From: Paenibacillus flagellatus
Lineage (GTDB): Bacteria > Bacillota > Bacilli > Paenibacillales > NBRC-103111
Assembly: GCF_003217775.1 (NCBI RefSeq)
Contig: NZ_QJVJ01000001.1
Span: forward strand, 62,001 to 126,000
Direction: 5' to 3'
DNA length: 64,000 nt
Numbering within the stretch: the first letter of the stretch is position 1; every line of letters begins with the position of its first letter. The notes under the pieces were generated by a model. It saw nothing but the letters and a program-made list of their open reading frames with translations. It searched no databases and was not told where the DNA came from. Of the stretch, positions 1-8,727 are shown piece after piece. A program made the translations under genes and the position numbers.

Positions 1-1101
1 TTCCGCCGCGATCGCCGCATGCTCGGGACAATTTACGATGTTCATCGCTTCTTTCCAATCAATCGGATCGTTATGCAGCAGATTGAATCTATGTTTGACC
101 TGCAATATTCTCCTCACGGATGACTCGATTTGGCCGATGGCGATTTCCCCTGCTTGCACAGCGTCGTAAAGGGCCTTGAAGGTAATCGCCGGATCGGATT
201 CATAATCCTGCAAAATAAGATCATGACCGGCCTTCACGGCCAAAACGGCGGACCGCTCAATTCCGTAATGCGTTTTGATGCCACGCATCGTCAGGCTGTC
301 GGAAATAAGCAAACCTTGAAAGCCGAAAACGTCACGCAGCAGGTCGGTCATGATCGTTCTCGACAAAGTAGCGGGCACCTTTCCTTCATCAGGCGCGAGC
401 AGGGCGGGATACAGGATATGCGCCGTCATGATGCCCATCAGGCCTTTTGGAATCAACTCCCGGTAAGGCTTCAGATCGACTTCCATTAAATAATCCTTAT
501 CACGCTCAACCATGGGCATCGCAACATGGGAATCCACTTGTGTATCGCCATGTCCGGGAAAATGTTTGGCTGTTGGAACTACGCCTGCCTCCTGCATACC
601 GCGAATGATTTCGGCGGCCAATTCCACAATGAGCTCGACCCGGTCGCTGATCGCTCTTGTATTGATAATCGGATTATCGGGATTCGAATTGACATCCACG
701 ACGGTGTTGCTTACCATGCCGAAACCAAGTGCGCGCGCTTCCTTTGCGATACAGCTGCCCATCTTGAAGGCCAGCTCCTTGGAACGGGTTGCACCGAGCG
801 CCATCAGCGAAGGAAACGATGTCCCCAAGTGAAACGCATCGGCGATGCCGTTTTTCGCATCCAAATAAAATAAAAGCGGAGCGGAGGCCGCGCTTTTAAA
901 TTCATTGATCCAGGATACGACGTCCTCTAATTGGCGCGAGCCTTTCGTCGTAAACAGAACGGCACCAACTGCGCCAATTCTGCCCTCGGCATTCATTTGC
1001 CCGGCTTTCTGCGCGAAGTCGTGTCCTCTTACGACGATCATCTGTGCTATTTTTTGCTCCAATGTCAATTGATCCATCCGCTTCTCGATACTACTATCCA
1101 A
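1..1101 (-). CDS. Glycoside hydrolase family 3 beta-N-acetylhexosaminidase (NagZ-like), C-terminus cut by window edge
   Basis: About 366 residues are visible and the frame is still open at base 1. The diagnostic GH3 hexosaminidase loop KHFPGHGDT..DSH lies near residues 182-194 (counted from the ATG at 1110) and supplies the Asp-His general acid of this subfamily. The nucleophile Asp is in ISDSLTMRG near residue 271. The family releases terminal beta-N-acetylglucosamine, for example from chitin oligomers, murein fragments or glycoconjugates. No signal peptide is visible, so the visible part looks cytoplasmic. Start choice: an ATG at 1110 sits almost on top of the ribosome site AGAGGA, whereas the in-frame TTG at 1101 has normal spacing, so TTG is preferred. 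It is the last gene of the locus transcribed from 11.4 kb down, so it probably acts on an imported oligosaccharide. Confidence 0.9.
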   Translation of the reverse strand, partial: MDSSIEKRMDQLTLEQKIAQMIVVRGHDFAQKAGQMNAEGRIGAVGAVLFTTKGSRQLEDVVSWINEFKSAASAPLLFYLDAKNGIADAFHLGTSFPSLMALGATRSKELAFKMGSCIAKEARALGFGMVSNTVVDVNSNPDNPIINTRAISDRVELIVELAAEIIRGMQEAGVVPTAKHFPGHGDTQVDSHVAMPMVERDKDYLMEVDLKPYRELIPKGLMGIMTAHILYPALLAPDEGKVPATLSRTIMTDLLRDVFGFQGLLISDSLTMRGIKTHYGIERSAVLAVKAGHDLILQDYESDPAITFKALYDAVQAGEIAIGQIESSVRRILQVKHRFNLLHNDPIDWKEAMNIVNCPEHAAIAAE

Positions 1102-1140
1102 CCTTATCATTCCTCTTTCGTAATAGGATCCTACATGAAG

Positions 1141-1174
1141 CATACCGTTCGCATTGCCGGATGCGAACGGTATG
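1141..1174. repeat. Perfect 14-bp intercistronic hairpin
   Basis: CATACCGTTCGCAT at 1141-1154 is exactly complementary to 1161-1174, with a 6-nt loop. It lies between the stop of the beta-helix gene (1205) and the GH3 start. No T run follows on either strand, so it is more likely an mRNA stabiliser or processing site than a terminator. Confidence 0.7.
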
Positions 1175-1204
1175 GACTCCTTCTTCATGACATCGGTATG
1201 AATC

Positions 1205-3403
1205 TTATTCGAAAACCTCAACTTCAACGTAATTGTTATAGCCATTCACCGTATTGCCGTTTGTCCATAGCCTCACATATCTTGCGTTTACCGCCGGGAA
1301 AGTAATGGTCTTTCCTGCGCTGCTCTCCGTATATTCGGCGTCGGTCCCGGCGCCCTGCAAGGAACTGTTATCGGTGTCGTTGTTAAACACGGTTGTTTTC
1401 GTAGCGAAGGTTGCGTCATTGGAGAGCTGTACGATGACGTCATGATACGCTCTCGTATCCCCGTAATAGTGCCATAGCTTGACCGTGTCGATATCGTAGC
1501 TGGCACCCAAATCGAGCTGGACGTAAACTCCATTCGTTTTGGGATCATAGCTTGTATAGTTGGCCGTATTGCTGCTAACCCCATCGGTTGCATGCGCAAC
1601 GGACGTCGTTCCGGTAAGCGTTCCGTTGCTGGTGATCGTCTTGTTTAGCGCGAGATTCGGTGTATCCCATACCTCAACTTCAACGTAATTGTTATAGCCA
1701 TTCACCGTATTGCCGTTTGTCCATAGCCTTACATATCTTGCGTTTACCGCCGGGAAAGTAATGGTCTTTCCTGCGCTGCTCTCCGTATATTCGGCGTCGG
1801 TCCCGGCGCCCTGCAAGGAACTGTTATCGGTGTCGTTGTTAAACACGGTTGTTTTCGTAGCGAAGGTTGCGTCGTTGGAGAGCTGTACGATGACGTCATG
1901 ATACGCTCTCGTATCCCCGTAATAGTGCCATAGCTTGACCGTGTCGATATTGTAGCTGGCACCTAGATCGAGCTGGACGTAAACTCCATTCGTTTTGGGA
2001 TCATAGCTTGTATAGTTGGCCGTATTGCTGCTTACCCCATCGGTTGCATGCGCAACGGACGTTGTTCCGGTGAGCGTTCCATTGCTGGTAATCGTCTTGT
2101 TTAGCGCGCGATTCACACCGCTGGCCGAAGAAGGAGCTTCGAATGCACCGAGGTCGAATGCGGCGCCTTGCGGACGGGAAACCCCATCTTTATCCGTAGT
2201 CACGCCGGATACGGTTGTTCCCGCATTAATAGCCGGACTAGTGGACTGAAGGTGGAAATCGTCGCCGGAGGCATTTACGAATAAGGGGTTGGCTTGTACA
2301 TCATTATCGCAATTGGTTGTATTCGCTTTGCACTGTGCGACTGTATAATGCACGCCGGTACTGGTGTTGCCGCCTACAATTCCCCACCATATCGGAGCGC
2401 CCGAGGGGTCATACCAAAGATTGTAGTCCCATGAAACTTCAGGTTGATTTTTGGCATCGATCAAAATGCCGCGATTCCCCTGCGAATAGCTGATATTATT
2501 TTTCAGAACGATGTTGTTGACTCCCGCAATATCATCCCCGGTTTGATTAAAGGCAAAATTCGCATACGTATTATTGTATAGGGTGTTGTTATAAATGTTT
2601 ACGTTTTGTGCGCCGTCGTCAAACACGATTCCCATGTTGTTATTTGCAATGACATTATTATAAATATTCCCGCCGTTAAAGTTGTTGGCGTGCCAGCCAT
2701 GAATCCCTCCGCCTACGGAATTTTCAATATAGTTGTTGAAAATATTGACGTTGGCCGTGTTCGCTCCCATATAAATCGCATGCGTTTGAGCGGGATAACG
2801 GCCGATCGGCGTGCCGATATTGACGATCCGGCTGTTTTTAATCGTCGTATTATCGGAGGTAGACACCATAATCCCGGAAACAAAAGCGGTATCGGTGGTT
2901 AAATTTTTTCCGCTATCGTGCAAGTAGATGTTGTCGAAGGTCCAGTTATCGCAGTTTCTAAGGAGAAGGATGACGTAATATTTGTAATTTCTCACTTCTA
3001 TATCTTTAATCGTAATATAGGAGGAATTGGTTAGATCGTGCAGGAACGTAGCTGTCGTGCCGTTTCCGTCAAAAATGGCCGTTTCGCCCGGATACCCGGA
3101 AATGGTAATCGGCGCCGCGCTTGTGCCATTAGCGGTCCAGTCGCTATCATCAATATATTCGTTATTATAGGTTCCGCCTCTTATATACAAAGTATCGCCC
3201 GGACTTAGCCGTTTATTGGCATAGCCTAACGTTCGCCAAGGCTGACCGCTCGAACCGTTCCTATCGGGATCGTCAATCCCTGTTGGCGACATATAATAGG
3301 TTGTCGCCGCTTCAGCCGAAGCGGCAGGTATAAGCAAACAAAGCGCGAACAACAAAAAGCCAACAGCCCAGTACATTTTCTCTTTGATTGTGTACGCTTT
3401 CAT
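1205..3403 (-). CDS. Secreted right-handed beta-helix protein with two C-terminal discoidin-type carbohydrate-binding domains
   Basis: About 732 residues. A signal peptide ends near ALCLLIPAASAEA. A TYYMSPTG..D entry motif leads into a parallel beta-helix (roughly residues 35-420) rich in Asn ladders such as NIYNNVIANNN, as in polysaccharide lyases and related glycan-active proteins. Two discoidin/F5-8C-type domains follow (about 430-580 and 582-734); the family binds sugars on the cell surface or on substrate. They differ by about one residue (NIDTV versus DIDTV). The second ATG (3403) is preferred over 3409 because it lies 8 nt, not 2, from GGAGGA. The N-terminus (KMYWA.GF..ALC.LIPA.SA) matches that of the neighbouring beta-helix gene, so the two are paralogues at the 5' end. 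Substrate unknown; lyase activity is inferred from fold only. Confidence 0.85.
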   Translation of the reverse strand: MKAYTIKEKMYWAVGFLLFALCLLIPAASAEAATTYYMSPTGIDDPDRNGSSGQPWRTLGYANKRLSPGDTLYIRGGTYNNEYIDDSDWTANGTSAAPITISGYPGETAIFDGNGTTATFLHDLTNSSYITIKDIEVRNYKYYVILLLRNCDNWTFDNIYLHDSGKNLTTDTAFVSGIMVSTSDNTTIKNSRIVNIGTPIGRYPAQTHAIYMGANTANVNIFNNYIENSVGGGIHGWHANNFNGGNIYNNVIANNNMGIVFDDGAQNVNIYNNTLYNNTYANFAFNQTGDDIAGVNNIVLKNNISYSQGNRGILIDAKNQPEVSWDYNLWYDPSGAPIWWGIVGGNTSTGVHYTVAQCKANTTNCDNDVQANPLFVNASGDDFHLQSTSPAINAGTTVSGVTTDKDGVSRPQGAAFDLGAFEAPSSASGVNRALNKTITSNGTLTGTTSVAHATDGVSSNTANYTSYDPKTNGVYVQLDLGASYNIDTVKLWHYYGDTRAYHDVIVQLSNDATFATKTTVFNNDTDNSSLQGAGTDAEYTESSAGKTITFPAVNARYVRLWTNGNTVNGYNNYVEVEVWDTPNLALNKTITSNGTLTGTTSVAHATDGVSSNTANYTSYDPKTNGVYVQLDLGASYDIDTVKLWHYYGDTRAYHDVIVQLSNDATFATKTTVFNNDTDNSSLQGAGTDAEYTESSAGKTITFPAVNARYVRLWTNGNTVNGYNNYVEVEVFE
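1215..1655 (-). repeat. Direct repeat copy 2 (distal discoidin domain)
   Basis: About 440 bp nearly identical to 1671-2111 at an exact offset of 456 bp (152 codons). Only scattered single-base differences are visible. It encodes the last discoidin domain. Confidence 0.92.
1671..2111 (-). repeat. Direct repeat copy 1 (proximal discoidin domain)
   Basis: Partner of 1215-1655. The near-identity at DNA level, including third positions, points to a recent in-frame duplication or continuing gene conversion. Confidence 0.92.
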
Positions 3404-3527
3404 TATCATATTCCTCCTTTAATTTTTCATGTTTCGTTCAAGTCTTTCATAGACCTCCCTGCCGCCGCCGCCTATACAAAGCCTGAAAAATATCCGTTTA
3501 TGTCCGTCACCTCCCTCCATAATCCCG

Positions 3528-6479
3528 TCACCGGCTAGGGGCAGATTGATCATGCGGCACCGTAACGGTTGCGGAAGCAAGCGTTTGGTTGCCCGCCTTG
3601 TCCGTCGCCGTGTAGGTTATCGTATACAGACGTCCCGTTCCGTTGCCTAAACGTTCGGCGCGTAAACCGAATGTCGTATCGGCGGAACCGATATTGGCTT
3701 GAACGTCACCGGACCCGCTATCCGGTTCGTTGCTCGTAATGGAGCTTAAGATCACGGATTCGACACCGGATGCCGCATCGTTCGAATGAAGCCGAGCCTG
3801 GACGGTCACCATTTTATGATTCGGCGGCCCAATAGACGTTTTGTCCAATTCAAGGGTTAGTGAGGGCGCCGTTTTATCGATGTGGATTAGCAGCGTTTTC
3901 GTTTGCTCTACATTTCCCGCTTCATCCATGGAGCGGTAATCAAGCGTGTGCCCTCCATCTGCGGACAACGTAAAGGGCCCGGTGTACGCTAACCAATCGG
4001 ATGCGTCATCCAACCGATATTCCGTCCGGCTCACTCCGGTATCTCCATCCGTTGCACTCAAGTTCACCCGAACATCGCTTGAGTACCATCCGTTGTGGAT
4101 CGCGCCTTGTAGCTCTGCCGTTGATGTGGGAGCTATCGCATCCGGCAAGGCAAGAAGCTTGAGCTGGATCACACCCATTTTATAATTGGTGGCTTGCGGG
4201 TTTTTGCCAAGGTTCTCAAAGGTAAGTTGATGGACACCCGAAGTTAGCTGCAAGGCGCCAATCGGATCAAAGGCAGTGCCGCTTCCCGTTGTGCCGTAGA
4301 AGTTATATTCCGCGAACGGCTGCCCATCGATCTTGATCGCGTAATTCCCATAGCTGGTCGTCTTAAAGGTTTTCAGCTCGAGTTGATACAAGTGCGTTTC
4401 CGGCACATCCAGACGGAACGTAATCGAATGCCCCGCATCGTTCGCTTCAAACTGTAACGTAGGAGCATATATGATTGTTCCCGCGGTTTTGGTCAGGATC
4501 GGGAGTTGGGTGAAAGGGTAAAGAACAAACAGACCAGGCTGTACCGTAACGGTACGTGTTGCCGAATGGGTAACGCCATTGAAGGTAATCTCTACCGAAA
4601 TCGCCGCCGTTCCCGGTGCGATCGCCGTTACAAGTCCGCTTGCGCCGACGCTCGCAACAGCCGGATTGCTGCTATGATAAGTCATCGTGGCAGGTTTTAA
4701 CGAGGATGGTTTGCCGTTATTCGATATGGCGGAAACGGTTAACTGGGCGGTTTGTCCCTTGACCAAGGTATCGTTTGAGATTGTTAAGGCAACGGAAGCA
4801 AGAGTCGGGGGATCAATCGTCACGAGCGTACTCGTCCTTATGGTCAACCCATCCAGCGTCACATCCGCATTCAGAGTATCCGTTCCACTGCTTATTCCCG
4901 ACACAAGACCTGTCGAACTGACGGAAGCAATCGTACTGCCGCTCATATAGTAGCGGATTGAAGCATGGTTCAATACGGCCGCACTTCCATCGCTCATGAG
5001 ACCCGTTACCGTATACTGCTGCGTTTGCCCCACCTCGGGTCTCGGTTCACTGGACTGGAGCGTTACGGATATCAAATGCTCCGCCACTCGAATCGGAATG
5101 GTGCTGGACTTCCCGTACGGATTATCGTTCGGCAACGTTGCTGTAATATTCGCTACTCCATATGCAATAGCGGTAACGACACCATGGCTGTCGACCGTAG
5201 CTATACTCGGATTGTCGCTTGTGTATTGGGCGCCGCTTAAGTCGGATGTCGAAAAAAGCTCCGTTGCTTCTCCGATTCCAAGCACTTTCGAGACGGCATC
5301 GATCCGGAATGAAAATTCGTAAGCTCCCAGATCATAGCCGGCACCGACAGGCCGTTGATTGGAAAGATAGTCATCGCTTGGCGCCCCTGCGCTAGTACCG
5401 GTGTCGATTGCCGGACTGCCCGATTGGAGCTGCAGCGGGTTGGCTCCACGATTGACAAATAACGGATCCGCTTGAATCGAATGCTCCGCATTGTTCGTCG
5501 CTGCGCGCAAGTCGGCTACAGACCTATAAACAGGTGTACCGTTAGGCGCGCCGCCCCAATTGATCGGCGTGGATTTCGTCGTATCGTACCACAGATTGTT
5601 ATCTTCGATTACATTCCCGACATTTCCAGGCCAAACCCATAACCCAATCTGACCCGGAATGCTGTTATACGAAACATTGTTATAAATGCTAACATGGAGG
5701 GTAGGATGGCCTTCGTAATTGGAGACATCCACGTTACGGGTGTTATTATAGAAGGTATTGTTGAAAATCTCCGTGTTGTTATGAGCTTCATCGACTATAA
5801 TCCCCTCACGGCTGTTGCTTAGAATGTTATTATAAATTTTGAAATGGCTGCCCCCGGGGGTATGAAACATATGAATTCCCGCTGCCGTCACATTGTCGAT
5901 GATGTTATTGCTAATCGTTGTATCATAGTTGTCCGCAGAAAGATAAATGCCGTGGTGTAAGCTCGTGGAAGTGCCGATATTTTGAATTTTGCAATTCCGG
6001 ATCGTAATATGATGGTTTTTCCCGCCGGGAACGGCCGTATCATTTCCGATCCAAAAACCGTTTTTGGAGTAATTTTGAATGTGCAGCCCATCGATAACGA
6101 CCCACGAAGAATTCCGAACTTCCATAAAGGTGTGAAGCACAGCACTAGGCCGTACATCGCTGAAAACAGGCGTTTCCCCGGGGTAAGCGGCAATTGTGAC
6201 GGGAGCCGTTGAAGTCCCCGCCTTGTTCGATATCGCAATCCCCCACTGATTATGGTAGGTGCCCCCTCGCGCGTACAAAGTGTCTCCCGCCGCCAGGTAC
6301 GTTTGCGCTTTATTGATAGTAAGCCAAGGAGAAGAGATCGAACCGTCGCCCGTCGTATCGCTTCCCGTGGGAGCGATATAATAGGTAGCGGCCTGAGCCG
6401 AAACAGCGGGTATTAGGAAACAAAGCGCAACCAACACAAAACCGAAAGCCCAGTACATTTTCCCTTTATCGATTCTCAT
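3528..6479 (-). CDS. Large secreted beta-helix protein with Big2-type Ig domains and a C-terminal sugar-binding/Ig region
   Basis: About 983 residues. Signal peptide 1-33 (FVLVALCFLIPAVSAQA), then YYIAPTGSDTTGDG and a right-handed beta-helix to about residue 395. Three bacterial Ig-like (Big2) repeats follow, recognisable by IATVDSHGVVTAIAYG, IASVSSTGLVSGISSG and VASVGASGLVTAIAPG. Next come a jelly-roll segment (about 660-790, FRLDVPETHLYQLELK) and an Ig-like tail with YRLD...YTGPFTLSADGGHTLDYRS, which resembles chitobiase/OmpL47-type modules. The architecture fits a wall-associated or secreted glycan-active protein. The start at 6479 is preferred over 6485 because of spacing to GGGAGGA. There is no sorting signal or SLH domain. 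The enzyme class cannot be fixed from sequence alone. Confidence 0.85.
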   Translation of the reverse strand: MRIDKGKMYWAFGFVLVALCFLIPAVSAQAATYYIAPTGSDTTGDGSISSPWLTINKAQTYLAAGDTLYARGGTYHNQWGIAISNKAGTSTAPVTIAAYPGETPVFSDVRPSAVLHTFMEVRNSSWVVIDGLHIQNYSKNGFWIGNDTAVPGGKNHHITIRNCKIQNIGTSTSLHHGIYLSADNYDTTISNNIIDNVTAAGIHMFHTPGGSHFKIYNNILSNSREGIIVDEAHNNTEIFNNTFYNNTRNVDVSNYEGHPTLHVSIYNNVSYNSIPGQIGLWVWPGNVGNVIEDNNLWYDTTKSTPINWGGAPNGTPVYRSVADLRAATNNAEHSIQADPLFVNRGANPLQLQSGSPAIDTGTSAGAPSDDYLSNQRPVGAGYDLGAYEFSFRIDAVSKVLGIGEATELFSTSDLSGAQYTSDNPSIATVDSHGVVTAIAYGVANITATLPNDNPYGKSSTIPIRVAEHLISVTLQSSEPRPEVGQTQQYTVTGLMSDGSAAVLNHASIRYYMSGSTIASVSSTGLVSGISSGTDTLNADVTLDGLTIRTSTLVTIDPPTLASVALTISNDTLVKGQTAQLTVSAISNNGKPSSLKPATMTYHSSNPAVASVGASGLVTAIAPGTAAISVEITFNGVTHSATRTVTVQPGLFVLYPFTQLPILTKTAGTIIYAPTLQFEANDAGHSITFRLDVPETHLYQLELKTFKTTSYGNYAIKIDGQPFAEYNFYGTTGSGTAFDPIGALQLTSGVHQLTFENLGKNPQATNYKMGVIQLKLLALPDAIAPTSTAELQGAIHNGWYSSDVRVNLSATDGDTGVSRTEYRLDDASDWLAYTGPFTLSADGGHTLDYRSMDEAGNVEQTKTLLIHIDKTAPSLTLELDKTSIGPPNHKMVTVQARLHSNDAASGVESVILSSITSNEPDSGSGDVQANIGSADTTFGLRAERLGNGTGRLYTITYTATDKAGNQTLASATVTVPHDQSAPSR

Positions 6480-6500
6480 CCCCATTCTTCCTCCCGTACC

Positions 6501-7817
6501 TTAGTGACCTTCTGCCAATCGAAGCGATAAATCCGCTTTGGCAATTTGCCCGATGATAATATCTTCGACTTCCGGCAGGAAGATTCCGCTGAACGGGCCG
6601 CCGATATGATGGTAATCGACTTCATAACCGCCTTCGCCGATCATCTTGCGAGTAGGTACATAGAACGTAACTCCGTTGGTATAACCAAGAATGATCGTTT
6701 TTCCGCCCGGGAACATTTTTTTGAGCAGCAAGGAATACTCGGTCGAAATTTCTCCTTCCATCGCAATCAAGCGCGTCTCGTCATCCAAGTGCCAAATGCT
6801 GATATAGATGGAGGTACGATCCTTCGCTAGACCTTCCTTGATGAGATCAATCTTCCGTTTCGCCCCTCTTCTGCGAGCTTCGCCTATAGCGGGATTGTTC
6901 ACGATGTCTTCAAAGTACTCGATTGGCGTATGCTCCATGTATAAGGTCGCTTCGGCCAGAATGGTCTTAAACCGGCATTGGATCGGATGAAATGGCTTAT
7001 GCTCCAGGACGCCGATAACGTCTTTGGCCAAGTCCACACCCGCTTCTTCCATCTGCTCGAAGCTGCAGCTGATAAAATCGTCACCAACGGCGCATTTCAA
7101 CGGTTTGATCTCCCCTGCGCAGCCCTGCAGGAAAAAGGCGGTCGCGCCGGGATACGTTTCCTCCAAATAGCCGTTTGTTTTCCCGGGAAAATCGTTGGAA
7201 ATCAAGTAATTATCCGAGTCCATCGAAGTGGGATGGCAGCCATAGCTGTACAAAATGCCCTTTAGCGTATTCGATTGATCGACCAGCTTGAGCACAAACA
7301 GATCGTTATCGATTTCCGCATCATACGCGGGCTTCCATAAAACACCTTTTTCCGTCAATCTCCTGCGGCTGACACCGAATTTGGAAGTGCCGCGCCCAAG
7401 CAGTAAAGCTCCCTCTTCCGCGTTGGCATAACAATCCTTTACGATGCCCACGAGTATATCTCTCAAAAAACCGTAATCCATGGAGCCTTGTTGTCTATTG
7501 AAGCTGCTGTTCGTATTCGCATCAACCGGCCCCCTCGCAGCCACGGCATGGTGGGTATGCGAAAAATTGATGAGCACTTCGTCATGCTGTAGACCGAACG
7601 CTGCTTCAAGCGTATGTTTGATCCCGTCGATGAAGCTGCGATCGCCGCCCGACAAATCCAGGGTAATGATCAAAAGCGTTTTGTTCGCTTGCAGGAGCAC
7701 CGCCTTGGCATAGATCGGATCATGGATCCCCTCGCTTTCGTGCGTTCGAGCGGCGAATCCGGTCATAAAAACAGGCGTTTGCGGCGTAATATCCGCTTTG
7801 GACATGCTAAATTTCAT
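6501..7817 (-). CDS. Neutral/alkaline non-lysosomal ceramidase-family hydrolase, cytoplasmic form
   Basis: 438 residues. The N-terminus KADITP...MTGFAARTHES, the metal-site region INFSHTHHAVAARGP and the QGCAGEIKP segment correspond to the N-terminal catalytic domain of neutral ceramidase (Ceramidase_alk). The conserved histidines of the SHTH block are the expected zinc ligands. It lacks both the signal peptide and the C-terminal Ig-like domain of secreted ceramidases (usually over 600 residues). It lies between the permease and beta-helix genes with 15-16 bp spacing, so it is co-transcribed with sugar uptake. It may cleave an imported sugar derivative rather than ceramide; the activity is unproven. 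ATG with AAAGGAG 11 nt upstream. Confidence 0.8.
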   Translation of the reverse strand: MKFSMSKADITPQTPVFMTGFAARTHESEGIHDPIYAKAVLLQANKTLLIITLDLSGGDRSFIDGIKHTLEAAFGLQHDEVLINFSHTHHAVAARGPVDANTNSSFNRQQGSMDYGFLRDILVGIVKDCYANAEEGALLLGRGTSKFGVSRRRLTEKGVLWKPAYDAEIDNDLFVLKLVDQSNTLKGILYSYGCHPTSMDSDNYLISNDFPGKTNGYLEETYPGATAFFLQGCAGEIKPLKCAVGDDFISCSFEQMEEAGVDLAKDVIGVLEHKPFHPIQCRFKTILAEATLYMEHTPIEYFEDIVNNPAIGEARRRGAKRKIDLIKEGLAKDRTSIYISIWHLDDETRLIAMEGEISTEYSLLLKKMFPGGKTIILGYTNGVTFYVPTRKMIGEGGYEVDYHHIGGPFSGIFLPEVEDIIIGQIAKADLSLRLAEGH

Positions 7818-7833
7818 CGTGAAACAGCTCCTT

Positions 7834-8709
7834 TTATTCTTTAATGGCTCCGATCATAACACCTTTCACAAAAAACTTTTGCAGATAGGGGTACAACAAC
7901 AGGATGGGACCGGTAGCGACGATTATGGTTGCATATTTGATCGTCATGGCTACCTGCAACTTATCGCCCCCGCTGTCCACGGTCATGCTATCGGTGCTGT
8001 TACTGATTAGAATCTCTCTTAGAATCAGCTGGAGCGGGTACTGTTCACGATGTCTCAAATAAATGAGCGCGCCGAACCAAGAATTCCAATGGGAGACTCC
8101 ATAAAATAAAATCATGACCGCTACAACCGGCAAGGAAAGCGGAAGCACCACCCGGAACAAAATCGTAAAATCATTCGCGCCATCCAACCGAGCCGATTCC
8201 TCAAGGCTTACGGGTACGGCCTGAAATGCCGTTCTCATGATAATCAAGTTGAAGGAGCCCACGGCTACGGGAATGATCAACGCCCAAAGACTGTCCAGCA
8301 TGCCAAGACTTGTCACAAGAATATAAGATGGAATCAATCCTCCGCCGAAGAACATCGTGAACACGATCATAAACATAATGGCATTTTTCAACATGACATG
8401 CTGTCTGGAAAGCGCATAAGCTCCAAATGAGGTCATGATCATATTAAGAGCCGTGCCGACAATCACAACGAACAGCGTGTTCATATAGCCCGATTGAATG
8501 ATGGGATTGCTGAATACGGCCTTGTACGAGGCTAAGTTAAATCCATGCGGAAGCCATATCATACCCCGTGTCATGGCGATCCAGCCCGGTTCGCTGATGG
8601 AAGCGATTAACACATACCAAAACGGATATAGGGTGGCAAACATGAGCAATAGCATAAAGAAGACATTACAGACATCAAACATACGTTCTCCCAGTGTCCG
8701 GCGATTCAA
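7834..8709 (-). CDS. Carbohydrate ABC transporter permease (LplC/AraQ type)
   Basis: 291 residues with six predicted membrane helices. The EAA loop reads EESARLDGANDFTILFRVVLP, which contacts the ATPase. The C-terminus KFFVKGVMIGAIKE is typical of the CUT1 second permease in Paenibacillus. TTG start with a G-rich ribosome site about 9 nt upstream. It overlaps nothing and is 18 bp from the upstream permease gene. No ATP-binding protein gene is in the cluster, so a shared MsmX-type ATPase encoded elsewhere is expected. It partners with the permease at 8728 and the binding protein at 9786. Confidence 0.93.
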   Translation of the reverse strand: MNRRTLGERMFDVCNVFFMLLLMFATLYPFWYVLIASISEPGWIAMTRGMIWLPHGFNLASYKAVFSNPIIQSGYMNTLFVVIVGTALNMIMTSFGAYALSRQHVMLKNAIMFMIVFTMFFGGGLIPSYILVTSLGMLDSLWALIIPVAVGSFNLIIMRTAFQAVPVSLEESARLDGANDFTILFRVVLPLSLPVVAVMILFYGVSHWNSWFGALIYLRHREQYPLQLILREILISNSTDSMTVDSGGDKLQVAMTIKYATIIVATGPILLLYPYLQKFFVKGVMIGAIKE

Positions 8710-8727
8710 TGGATTCTGCCCCCCAAC

